Assembly (NCBI GenBank): GCA_005883575.1
Contig: VBFH01000024.1
Span: forward strand, 62,001 to 126,000
Length of the DNA: 64,000 nucleotides
From: Chloroflexota bacterium
GTDB lineage: Bacteria; Chloroflexota; Dormibacteria; Dormibacterales; Dormibacteraceae
Direction of reading: 5' to 3'
The position numbers and the translations under genes were made by a program. Shown piece after piece: positions 24,805 to 32,385 of this stretch. The first letter of the stretch is position 1. Each line of letters opens with the position of its first letter. The notes below the pieces were generated by a model that saw nothing but the letters and a program-made list of their open reading frames with translations, was not told the origin of the DNA and did no database searches.

Positions 24805-25326
24805 GTGAAGATCGAGAGCCCGGCGTTCACGCTCGACGACGTCAAGGCGTTCATGGACACGTATCTGGACCGCGAGAGGACCATCCTCGCGGACCGGCTG
24901 CAGGCGGCCTCCGACCGGCTGGCGGCGCTTGCGCCGCGCATCCGGTTTGAATCCGGCTCCACAAGCGGATGGAGCGCGCACGAGCTGCTAGCCCACCTGG
25001 CCGTGCTTTCGAAGTTCTACGGCGTGCTCGTGCACCGCATCTCGACCGGACAGCCGCCGAACATCGACCTGCTCGAGGCGGTGCATCTTCGCGACACGGT
25101 GGGACACCAGATGTCGCAGCTGGAACCCGCTGATCTGCTCCGGATGGCGATGGCGGACCACCAGCGCACGATCGAGACGCTTCGCACCGGCGACCCGAAA
25201 GCCCTGCGGCGGTCGGCGGAGCTCGGCGAAGGGATCACCATGACCGCCGAGGAGATCGCCCGCCTGCCGCTGGTCAGCCACCTCGAGATACATCTCGACC
25301 AGCTGGAGAGGCTGCTGGAGAGCTAG
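24805..25326 (+). CDS. DinB-like superfamily protein
   Basis: 173 aa four-helix-bundle protein. WSAHELLAHLAVL and LVSHLEIHLDQLERLL supply histidines in the positions of the DinB/YfiT metal site. Many such proteins are thiol-dependent transferases; the substrate is unknown. GTG at 24805 has TAGTCT (24791-24796) 8 nt upstream and no SD, so a leaderless message is likely. The stop overlaps the convergent HIT gene by 4 bp. Confidence 0.7.
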   Translation: MKIESPAFTLDDVKAFMDTYLDRERTILADRLQAASDRLAALAPRIRFESGSTSGWSAHELLAHLAVLSKFYGVLVHRISTGQPPNIDLLEAVHLRDTVGHQMSQLEPADLLRMAMADHQRTIETLRTGDPKALRRSAELGEGITMTAEEIARLPLVSHLEIHLDQLERLLES

Positions 25327-25745
25327 TCACTTACCTGCGTGTAGCTGAGCCTGCGCAGCTCGCGACGGATCGTCTCCGCCGCGTCGTCCATCATGGCGGG
25401 GTCGGGGTCAGGATCCTGGTTGCCGAAGTCCAGATCGTGCAGCCCCCTGATCGGCACCACGTGGAAGTGGCAGTGCGGGACTTCCAGACCCGCCAGCATC
25501 ACGCCGATCCGCTCAGGCTTGAATCCCGCCATCTGCGCGCGTCCGACCGCCTGCGCGGTCTCGGCGAGATGGTCGAGCAGCGAGGCTTCGAGATCGAGCC
25601 AGTGGTCGACTTCCTCTCGCGGCACCACGAGCGAATGCCCGGGACGTAGGGGCCGGTTGGAGAGGAAAACGACGCAGCGATCATCCTTCCAGACAAAGCG
25701 CGCCGGCAGCCTTCCTTCGATGATCTGGGTAAAGATGGTCGTCAC
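25323..25745 (-). CDS. HIT family nucleotide hydrolase/transferase
   Basis: 140 aa. FTQIIEGRLPARFVWKDD is the usual HIT N-terminus, PGHSLVVPREEVDHW the substrate loop, and HCHFHVVP the histidine triad HxHxHxx. HIT proteins cleave nucleoside phosphoramidates or dinucleotides. GTG 25745 with TAGAGT 7 nt upstream marks a leaderless start; the open frame above this belongs to the divergent ABC gene and is not HIT-like. Confidence 0.9.
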   Translation of the reverse strand: MTTIFTQIIEGRLPARFVWKDDRCVVFLSNRPLRPGHSLVVPREEVDHWLDLEASLLDHLAETAQAVGRAQMAGFKPERIGVMLAGLEVPHCHFHVVPIRGLHDLDFGNQDPDPDPAMMDDAAETIRRELRRLSYTQVSD

Positions 25746-25752
25746 CGCAAAG

Positions 25753-25762
25753 ACTCTAGCCT
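25753..25762. promoter_or_regulatory. Overlapping divergent -10 boxes for the HIT and ABC genes
   Basis: Minus-strand TAGAGT (25753-25758) and plus-strand TAGCCT (25757-25762) share the TA at 25757-25758. Each is 7 nt from its start codon (GTG 25745, ATG 25770), in a 24-bp intergenic region. Confidence 0.5.
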
Positions 25763-25769
25763 GTAACCG

Positions 25770-26666
25770 ATGACGGATCCGGCCGTCCAGCTGACCAACA
25801 CCTCGAAGCGCTACGGAGACGTGGAAGCCCTGCGTGACGTCAGCCTGAGCATCGAGCCGGGCGAGGTCGTGGCGATGCTGGGTCCCAACGGGGCGGGAAA
25901 GACAACCTCGATAAGCCTCATGCTCGGCGTCCGCAATCCGAGCTCGGGTGGGGCGCGTCTCTTTGGAATGGATCCCAAGAACTTGAAGGCTCGGAGCCGG
26001 GTGGGCGTCATGCTCCAGGAATCCGGGGTGCCGGGCATGCTTCGCGTCAGCGAAATCGTCGATCTTTTCCGCTCGTACTATCCAGCCCCGCTGCCCACCT
26101 CCGAAGCGATCGCGATGGCCGGCCTGGAGGAAAAGGCCCACAGCCTCGTCAAAGACCTGTCCGGCGGTCAGCATCAGCGCCTCTACCTCGCGCTTGCGGT
26201 GTGCGGCAACCCGGACGCCCTTTTTCTCGACGAACCGACAGTCGGCATGGACGTGGAGGGCCGCCGGCGCTTTCTAGAGGAAGTCGGTGAGCTCGCCGCC
26301 AAAGGTCGAACCGTAGTCCTCACGACCCACTACCTCGAGGAAGCAGACCAGCTTGCCCAGCGCGTGATTGTCATCGACCACGGAACCGTGATCGCGGACG
26401 CGAGCCCCGCCGCCATCAAGGCGCGCGTGGCCGGCAAGCGGATCACCTTTACGACCGCGGCGCCGCCAGAAGACAGCCAGCTCGCCGGCCTGCCCCTGCA
26501 GTCGCGTGTGGTCGAAGACCATCGGGTCCGGTTGTTGACCAACGAGCCCGAAGGCGTGCTGCGCGAGCTATTTCGTCGCGGGGTGCCGATGCAGGACCTC
26601 GAGGTTTCAGGTGCGGACCTGGAGGAGGCGTTCATCGCGATGACTCATCGCGAGGTTCACCCGTGA
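25770..26666 (+). CDS. ABC exporter ATP-binding protein
   Basis: 298 aa. Walker A GPNGAGKTTS, Q-loop MLQESGVPGML, signature LSGGQHQRLYLAL, Walker B ALFLDEPTVGMD and H-loop LTTHYLEE are all intact. The C-terminal 80 residues form the extra domain found in DrrA/NatA-type exporters. It pairs with the ABC-2 permease that follows, which it overlaps by 4 bp. Substrate unknown; drug, lipid or polysaccharide export is possible. Confidence 0.93.
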   Translation: MTDPAVQLTNTSKRYGDVEALRDVSLSIEPGEVVAMLGPNGAGKTTSISLMLGVRNPSSGGARLFGMDPKNLKARSRVGVMLQESGVPGMLRVSEIVDLFRSYYPAPLPTSEAIAMAGLEEKAHSLVKDLSGGQHQRLYLALAVCGNPDALFLDEPTVGMDVEGRRRFLEEVGELAAKGRTVVLTTHYLEEADQLAQRVIVIDHGTVIADASPAAIKARVAGKRITFTTAAPPEDSQLAGLPLQSRVVEDHRVRLLTNEPEGVLRELFRRGVPMQDLEVSGADLEEAFIAMTHREVHP

Positions 26667-27466
26667 GCGCGGTCGCGACTCGCCCGACGACCGCTCCGGT
26701 ACTGCCGATGCTGGCGAGGCAGTCGTACGCCGAGTTCATCAAGCTGTTTCGCGTCCCCGCGTTCAGCGCGACCAGCATCGTGCTGCCGTCGATGTTCTAC
26801 GCGTTCATCGGACTCGGCCAGGCAAGCGAACCTCTCTTCCCCGGCTCACACGTGACGTTCGGTCAGTACTTCCTGGCCTCGATGGCGCTTTATGGAGTCG
26901 CCAACGTGATGGTCCTCGGATTCGGCATCTCGCTTGCCAACGAGCGGGGACAGAAGCAAGACCTGCTCATGAAATCGACTCCGCTACCGGCGCCGATCTA
27001 CTTCGCGGCCAAGGCCCTATCCGCGCTCGCCATCGCCCTGATCGCGATCGTCGTCCTGGGACTGTTTGCCGCGGTTGCCGCGCACGTTCAACTCACCACC
27101 GGGCAGTGGGGAACACTCGGCCTGCGCGCCATGCTGTGCTCGATCCCTTTCATCGGCCTGGGCTTCGCGCTCGGCTACGTCGCGGGACCAAACTCCGCCC
27201 CCGCAGTGACCAACCTGATCTATCTGCCGACCGCGTTTGCGTCGGGACTGTTCTTTCCGCTCAGGCTGCTGCCGCACTTCCTGCAGAATGTCGCGCCTTA
27301 CCTGCCGCTCTATCGAGCCGCGCAGCTGGTCTGGGATTCGGTGGGAGCGCGGACCGAAGGTGGCAGCATCTCGACCGATTGGCTCTACATGGCAGCCTAT
27401 GCAGTGGGGTTCTTCCTGCTCGCGTTCTGGGCGTACAGGCGCGACCAGGGGAAGAAGTTCAACTAG
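26663..27466 (+). CDS. ABC-2 type permease
   Basis: 267 aa with six predicted TM helices (SATSIVLPSMFYAFIGLG; YFLASMALYGVANVMVLGFG; AKALSALAIALIAIVVLGLF; and later ones). The ABC2_membrane signature TNLIYLPTAFASGLFFPLRLLP is present. GTG start overlaps the ATPase gene. Its stop overlaps the convergent kinase by 8 bp. Confidence 0.9.
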   Translation: MSAVATRPTTAPVLPMLARQSYAEFIKLFRVPAFSATSIVLPSMFYAFIGLGQASEPLFPGSHVTFGQYFLASMALYGVANVMVLGFGISLANERGQKQDLLMKSTPLPAPIYFAAKALSALAIALIAIVVLGLFAAVAAHVQLTTGQWGTLGLRAMLCSIPFIGLGFALGYVAGPNSAPAVTNLIYLPTAFASGLFFPLRLLPHFLQNVAPYLPLYRAAQLVWDSVGARTEGGSISTDWLYMAAYAVGFFLLAFWAYRRDQGKKFN

Positions 27467-28412
27467 TCCAGAGCTTCTCCGAGACCTCGAAGCCGAAGGC
27501 TTCGCGATGCCGCACGCAAAATTCGGCGCGCGTGTAGGCGTGCTCGATCGTACCGACGTGCTCGACCGCGTACGTCGCCGCCAGCGACGCGATCCGACCC
27601 GCCTCGCCCAAGTCGAGTCCCCTCATCAATCCCGCGACGAGACCCGCGCGGTAGGCGTCGCCCGCGCCGGTCGGGTCGGCTTCGCGTAGGGCGGGCGCCG
27701 AAGGGACGTCGACCGAGTGGTCGCGCGTGGTGATCCTCGATCCATGCCGGCCGAGAGTGGTGACCACGATGTCCGCCAGGTCGAGCAATCCCTTCGTATC
27801 ACGCCTTGTCCGCTCCTGGATGAGCTCGAGTTCGTAGTCGTTGCCGATGACGATCCACGCTCCCGTGGTGCTGTCGGTCACATCCGAGCTGTCCATCATC
27901 GGAAGCTGGTGCGCGGGGTCGAAGACGAAAGGCACACGGCGCTCACGGCACTCGACCACGAGGCGCTTCATTGCCCCCGGATCGTTCGGGCCGATGATCA
28001 CCGCATCGACATGCGGCGGTCCGTCGTCGAGACCCAGCATCGCGGCGCGCCACATCGCACCTCCGTAGTAGCCGGTCAGCTGGTTGTCGTCCATGTCGGT
28101 GGTGGTGAAGCCCGTGGCGCTCATCTCGCCCTCCAGCAGGCGCAGCCCACTGCAGTCGACGCCCTTGGCCATCAGCCAGTCGCGATACTCCGCCGCGTCG
28201 CTCCCCGCGGTCGCGAGCACGGCCGCCGGACACCCCAGCAGCGCGAGGTTGTAGGCGTAGTTGCCGGCCACGCCACCCCTCCGCTTCTGCAGGTCGTCGA
28301 CCAGGAAGCTGAGGTTTAGGATGTGGGTCTTGTCGAGAAGGATGTGGTCTTTGAAACGGCCTTTGAAGGTGAGGATGTAGTCGTACGCGATGGAACCGGT
28401 GCAGAGGACCAT
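27459..28412 (-). CDS. PfkB-family carbohydrate/nucleoside kinase
   Basis: 317 aa. N-terminal RRGGVAGNYAYNLALLG is the PfkB substrate/GG motif and ADPTGAGDAYRAG holds the anion hole and catalytic Asp. Overall it resembles the adenosine kinase/ribokinase-like branch. No nearby catabolic gene reveals the sugar or nucleoside. A TAGCCT box lies 12 nt before the ATG. Confidence 0.88.
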   Translation of the reverse strand: MVLCTGSIAYDYILTFKGRFKDHILLDKTHILNLSFLVDDLQKRRGGVAGNYAYNLALLGCPAAVLATAGSDAAEYRDWLMAKGVDCSGLRLLEGEMSATGFTTTDMDDNQLTGYYGGAMWRAAMLGLDDGPPHVDAVIIGPNDPGAMKRLVVECRERRVPFVFDPAHQLPMMDSSDVTDSTTGAWIVIGNDYELELIQERTRRDTKGLLDLADIVVTTLGRHGSRITTRDHSVDVPSAPALREADPTGAGDAYRAGLVAGLMRGLDLGEAGRIASLAATYAVEHVGTIEHAYTRAEFCVRHREAFGFEVSEKLWTS

Positions 28413-28439
28413 TGACCCCGACCAAGGCTAGCTGAAATC

Positions 28440-28474
28440 AAAAAGGGCGCCCTCCGATCTCGGCGGGGCGCCCT
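28440..28474 (-). terminator. Intrinsic terminator of the 28492-28953 gene
   Basis: On the minus strand, arms AGGGCGCCC / GGGCGCCCT (28444-28452 and 28466-28474 in plus coordinates) with a 13-nt loop, followed by TTTTTGATTT. It lies 18 bp beyond the stop codon. Confidence 0.85.
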
Positions 28475-28491
28475 CGATTGTCGTCTGGGGG

Positions 28492-28953
28492 TTACGCGGC
28501 GCGGCGACGCGCCGAGCGGCGGCGTGGCCGGCGTGCCGGAGTCGACGCCGCGGCCTGGCGCTGCGGCGTCAGGTCGCTCGCCTGCTCGAGGCGGGTGGCC
28601 GTCCGGGCAATGGTCTTGAACGATCCGTTGAAGACCTTGAGCGTCCGCTTGGCGACGCCACCGACCACGTCCTGGCGACGCGCCTGCACCTTGACGAGCT
28701 GCAGCCCCCTGATGGCCAGCTTCTCAGGCAATCGATCGTTGACCTCGAGGCCGAAGAGCACGACCCTGTCGGGGATCAGCGCGTTGAGCCGGCGGTTGAT
28801 CCGGCGCACCGCGGGTGTGCCCTTCCGTTCCAGGCTCCGCGCCTGCTTGCGGGCGGCGCGCACAGGATCGGCCGCGACTTCGGCCGCGGTCTGGACCGCG
28901 CCGACAGCAACCTCTTCAACGGCCGTGGCGGTATCGGAAAATTCAGTGCTCAT
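28492..28953 (-). CDS. Hypothetical protein with Arg-rich C-terminal tail
   Basis: 153 aa, not recognised. Acidic, helical N-terminus (TAVEEVAVGAVQTAAEVAADP), a central basic region and a final tail rich in Arg/Ala/Pro (PARRPRRRSARRRAA), reminiscent of histone-like or phasin-like tails. GAGGAGG upstream gives a strong SD for ATG 28953. It stands alone, with a good sigma70-type promoter carrying a palindrome and its own terminator, so it is an independently regulated single-gene unit. DNA or surface-polymer binding by the tail is a guess. Confidence 0.65.
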   Translation of the reverse strand: MSTEFSDTATAVEEVAVGAVQTAAEVAADPVRAARKQARSLERKGTPAVRRINRRLNALIPDRVVLFGLEVNDRLPEKLAIRGLQLVKVQARRQDVVGGVAKRTLKVFNGSFKTIARTATRLEQASDLTPQRQAAASTPARRPRRRSARRRAA

Positions 28954-28974
28954 GTTCAGTCCTCCTCTGATTCT

Positions 28975-29010
28975 TGACGCAGTATAACGCGTTGCGTCAT
29001 TAGCCGTCAA
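28975..29010 (-). promoter_or_regulatory. Promoter with palindromic operator
   Basis: Minus strand: -35 TTGACG (29005-29010), 18-bp spacer, -10 TATACT (28981-28986). A perfect inverted repeat TGACGCA-N11-TGCGTCA (28975-28999) spans the -10 box. It drives the 28492-28953 gene and looks repressible. Confidence 0.7.
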
Positions 29011-29306
29011 GGGTGAGACCTGAGCCGCTCGATCAGGGCTTGAGCCGCCGGCCCAAAGAGGTCGTAGTGGGCGACGGCGCGCCGCTTTTCAGGCTGAATC
29101 CACTCCGGCCGAAGCCCGTGAAGCCTGCCCCACTCTTCGAGGGTGGGGCGCAGCCCGATCACGTGGAGAAACGGCTTCTCCCTTCTGAACCCGCGGATCG
29201 TTGAGCCGTGATAGGAATCGAAGTTGCGGTGAATGGCGATCCCGCCTTCCTCGGCGAAAGCGATCGCCTCTTTGATCTGGCGGCGCTCAAAGTACTTTTC
29301 GCGCAT
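29007..29306 (-). CDS. Small conserved-looking protein after the AdnB-like gene
   Basis: 99 aa from ATG 29306, overlapping the helicase-nuclease stop by 20 bp. Its C-terminal half (EEWGRLHGLRPEWIQ...AHYDLFGPAAQALIERL) faintly resembles DUF4031 proteins, but I am not sure. The frame is open further up to 29447 inside the helicase gene, where it is only a shadow. As third gene of the AdnAB-like operon it could be an accessory factor, or simply co-transcribed. Its 3' end overlaps the promoter region of the next gene. Confidence 0.6.
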   Translation of the reverse strand: MREKYFERRQIKEAIAFAEEGGIAIHRNFDSYHGSTIRGFRREKPFLHVIGLRPTLEEWGRLHGLRPEWIQPEKRRAVAHYDLFGPAAQALIERLRSHP

Positions 29307-32300
29307 CGCGACAGATAGGACGATAAGCGCAGAGCTTGCAAGGCCTCTGCGCGTGCTCAGGCCGCAAGCCAAAGTCCTCCTCGCTGATCCGCGCCGCGGC
29401 GGCGAGCACGTGGGCTTCGACGGCGGAGTCGTCGGCGGCGATCTCATGCTGCTCCCCGCGCCTCATGTCGAACAAGATCAGCCTTGGATCACTGCCTCCG
29501 GGCAGCAGGCCACGGCGCGCCGCCAGACCATAGATCCGCAGCTGCAGCGAGTAGGCCGCCAGCAGCGCGGGGTCGAGCGTGGCGTTGGTTTTGAAGTCGA
29601 TCAAGGCCACCCCGCCATCGATCTCGCAGACGCGGTCGACGACTCCGCGCACACGCGTGCCGCCGATCGCCATGTTGAACCCGGCCTCGACCGCGAGCGT
29701 CCGCGCGGCGGCCAGTGGGTGCGCCAGGTAACGGGCCAGCATCTCCCGACCGGCCTCGGGTCCGCGATACAGCCCGAGCGCGGTGGCCACGCCATCGGTC
29801 TCGTCGCCAGTGTTGTGCCACGCGGCAAGCGCCTCATGCACGGCGGCGCCGAGCTCGGTGGAGCCGGCGGCGCGGACGTGCGCCGGTTGCAGCTCGTCCG
29901 GCGGCACCGGCACGCGCCAGACGTGGGCGAACCTGTAGCGCACCGGGCAGACCTCGAAGTCGTGCAGCTGGGAGAAGCTCAGCTCGATCAGCTGCGCCGA
30001 GCCCCGCGCCGCGGTGTCGCGCCCCGGTTGGATCTGCTCGAAGCGGTCCAGCACGGCGGCCACGATCGAAGGGTCGTCGCGGACCTCGCCGATGGCCGTC
30101 CTCGGCACTGGAAGCTCAAGCTGCTCGGCCTCGACGACGGCCGCGGACTCGGGATGTGCGAGAGCCCAGCTCACGATCTCGGCGAAATGATCATGATCGT
30201 CGTGCGGAGATGCGCCCTGCGCGCGCCCGGCGCCATTAGCCCCGACCTCATTCGCGCTCGGCTCCTCGCGGGTCGCTGTGACATAGAGGGCGTCCTTGGC
30301 TCGGGTGAGGCCGACGTAGACGATCCGCCGCCGCTCGCCGATGGCTAGCGCCACCGCCGGGGCTCCGGGTGACGTGTCGACGTATCGCGGGTGCTTTTCG
30401 CCCCGCCAGTTCTTCATTACGAAGCCCAGGCCGTCCGGGTCGAAGAACAGCCTCTCCATGTCGCGCGGCCGGGGCGGCCGCAGGTTGACAAGGAACACGA
30501 CCGGAAACTCGAGGCCTTTCGCGGCGTGGATGGTCAGGAGGGAGACGGCCTCCGCGCCCGTGGCCCCTTCCGCCGCCTCGCCGACGGGGAGCTCCGCATC
30601 GATGACCTGGTCGAGATGGCGCACGAAGTCGCCGATTCCCGCTAGCGCCAGGTCGCGCTCGAAGCGGCCGGCCAGCTGGAAGACCTTGCGCAGGTTCAGC
30701 AGCGCACGCGGGCTGCCGTCGCGTTGCGCTCGCAGCTCCGCCCAACGAAGGTAGCCGCTTTCCTCGAGGAGCCTGTTGAGGATGTCGGCGACCGTCAGCG
30801 CATCGCGCAGGCGCCCGATCCGGTCCGTGAGCTCGACCAGCCGCACCGCCTCCGCTGCGACCTTCGGATCCATCTCGGGAAAACCCTCGCGCGATGATTC
30901 GTCGAAGCAATCTCGCAGCCTCATGCCTGATCGTTCGAAGCGGAGCGATGCGAGCCGGTACATGCCCTGGTCGGGAAGACGCACGATCGGGCCCTGGAGG
31001 AGGCGCACGAACGCGCCGTCGTCCATCGGGTTTTCGGTCAGCCGGAGCAGCGCCAGCACGTCCTTGATCTCCTGGCGGTCGAAGAATCCCGAGCCACCGC
31101 TGGTCAGGTATGGGATGCCCTGCATGCGCATCTCGTCTTCGAACTCGCGGGGGAGCATCCGGACCGAATGCGAGAGGACCGCGATGTGTTGAAACGGCAT
31201 CCCTCCGATGTGGAGGCGACGAATCGTCTCGCCAACGGAGCGCGCCTCGGTCCGGGGGTCGGGTGCCATGAGAACGCTGACCGGCGGGCCTGCGCCGGGG
31301 CCGCGGGTCGCGACCAGCTCCGGTTCGTCCGCGAAATCGGCGTCGCGGCGGATGAAGTCCGTTGCGCAGTCGAGGATGCCCTGGTACGAGCGCCGGTTGT
31401 GGGTGAGGGGAAGGCGCCGGCCGGGAAAGCGGGTGCGGATGTTCTCGATCTCGGCGTCGCGCCAGCCGTAGATCGACTGCTTGGCGTCACCGACCACCGT
31501 GACGTTGCCGAAATTCTCGGCGGCGGCAAGACGGATGAAGTCGAGCTGGATCCGATTCGTGTCCTGGAATTCGTCCACGATGAGATATCGGAATCGCTCG
31601 CGGCAGCGCCGACGAAACTCAGGCACGCGCTCGAGCGCGTCGATCACCTCGAGCAGCAGGTCGTCGAAGTCGCGGAGCGCCTGAGCGTGCAGCCCGTCTT
31701 CGTAGGCGCGATAGATCGTGAACAGCACGTCGATCGCCTCGACCTCGGCGCGCGCCGGGTCCGGGCCGCCCGAACCGTTGAGCGAAGGGCGAGCGCTCCA
31801 GTGCCGCTCATGCATCTCGAGCGCGCCTTGGCGAAAGCGTTCGGGGCTGATGCCTCGGCCCTTGAGCTTGAGCAGGAACCGCAGGCCCGACCGCAGCAGG
31901 TCGTCGAGGTCGTCGACGGACAGGGCGCTGAACGAGTCGGGATCGAAGGGCGCCGCGGCGCCGCTGCGCAGCCTTGCCATGAGCTCCTGCTCGAACAGCC
32001 GCTGCCCCGTCTCGTCGAGGATGCGCAACTCGCGCGGCGCCCCGACCAGATACGCGAACTCGTCCAGAAGCCTTGCGCAAACGCTGTGAAAGGTTCCGAT
32101 CAATGACCCATCGAGAGCCCTGGCCCCGATGTCCGGCCGCCGTGCCGACAGCTCGGCGGTGATCCGCTGCCGGAGCTCCTCGGCGGCGCGCTCGCTGAAC
32201 GTCACCGTTAGGATCTGGTCGGGCGCGACGCCTTGCTCGACGAGCCAGCAGAAACGTTCGGTGGCGGTGAAGGTCTTTCCCGTCCCGGGTCCGGCCGAGA

Positions 32301-32385
32301 TCAAAAACGCGCCTTGCGGTCCCGCATGGGCTGCAGTCGCCTGCTCGGGACTCAACACCGGGCCTCGAACCCTGGTCGCGCTCAT
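29287..32385 (-). CDS. UvrD-like helicase with RecB-type nuclease, AdnB-like
   Basis: 1032 aa. SF1A motor: Walker A SAGPGTGKTF (Lys37), motif II LIVDEFQDTNRIQ, QSIYGWRDAE, and late TIHAAKGLEFPVVF and YVGLTRAKDALYV. The C-terminal PD-(D/E)XK domain shows GVVDRVCEIDGGVALIDFKTN and QLRIYGLAAR. An Fe-S set is visible: Cys in DFEVCPVRYRF and CKLCAYRPIC (C-x2-C-x5-C), as in AddB-type nucleases. Paired with a second complete helicase-nuclease, the architecture is AdnAB, which resects DNA breaks for recombination. ATG 32385 overlaps the partner stop by 4 bp. Confidence 0.9.
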   Translation of the reverse strand: MSATRVRGPVLSPEQATAAHAGPQGAFLISAGPGTGKTFTATERFCWLVEQGVAPDQILTVTFSERAAEELRQRITAELSARRPDIGARALDGSLIGTFHSVCARLLDEFAYLVGAPRELRILDETGQRLFEQELMARLRSGAAAPFDPDSFSALSVDDLDDLLRSGLRFLLKLKGRGISPERFRQGALEMHERHWSARPSLNGSGGPDPARAEVEAIDVLFTIYRAYEDGLHAQALRDFDDLLLEVIDALERVPEFRRRCRERFRYLIVDEFQDTNRIQLDFIRLAAAENFGNVTVVGDAKQSIYGWRDAEIENIRTRFPGRRLPLTHNRRSYQGILDCATDFIRRDADFADEPELVATRGPGAGPPVSVLMAPDPRTEARSVGETIRRLHIGGMPFQHIAVLSHSVRMLPREFEDEMRMQGIPYLTSGGSGFFDRQEIKDVLALLRLTENPMDDGAFVRLLQGPIVRLPDQGMYRLASLRFERSGMRLRDCFDESSREGFPEMDPKVAAEAVRLVELTDRIGRLRDALTVADILNRLLEESGYLRWAELRAQRDGSPRALLNLRKVFQLAGRFERDLALAGIGDFVRHLDQVIDAELPVGEAAEGATGAEAVSLLTIHAAKGLEFPVVFLVNLRPPRPRDMERLFFDPDGLGFVMKNWRGEKHPRYVDTSPGAPAVALAIGERRRIVYVGLTRAKDALYVTATREEPSANEVGANGAGRAQGASPHDDHDHFAEIVSWALAHPESAAVVEAEQLELPVPRTAIGEVRDDPSIVAAVLDRFEQIQPGRDTAARGSAQLIELSFSQLHDFEVCPVRYRFAHVWRVPVPPDELQPAHVRAAGSTELGAAVHEALAAWHNTGDETDGVATALGLYRGPEAGREMLARYLAHPLAAARTLAVEAGFNMAIGGTRVRGVVDRVCEIDGGVALIDFKTNATLDPALLAAYSLQLRIYGLAARRGLLPGGSDPRLILFDMRRGEQHEIAADDSAVEAHVLAAAARISEEDFGLRPEHAQRPCKLCAYRPICRDARKVL

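Noticed and set aside
25746-26174. Long extension of the HIT frame into the ABC ATPase gene.
   Set aside because: Antisense to a perfect ABC ATPase; HIT homology begins at GTG 25745.
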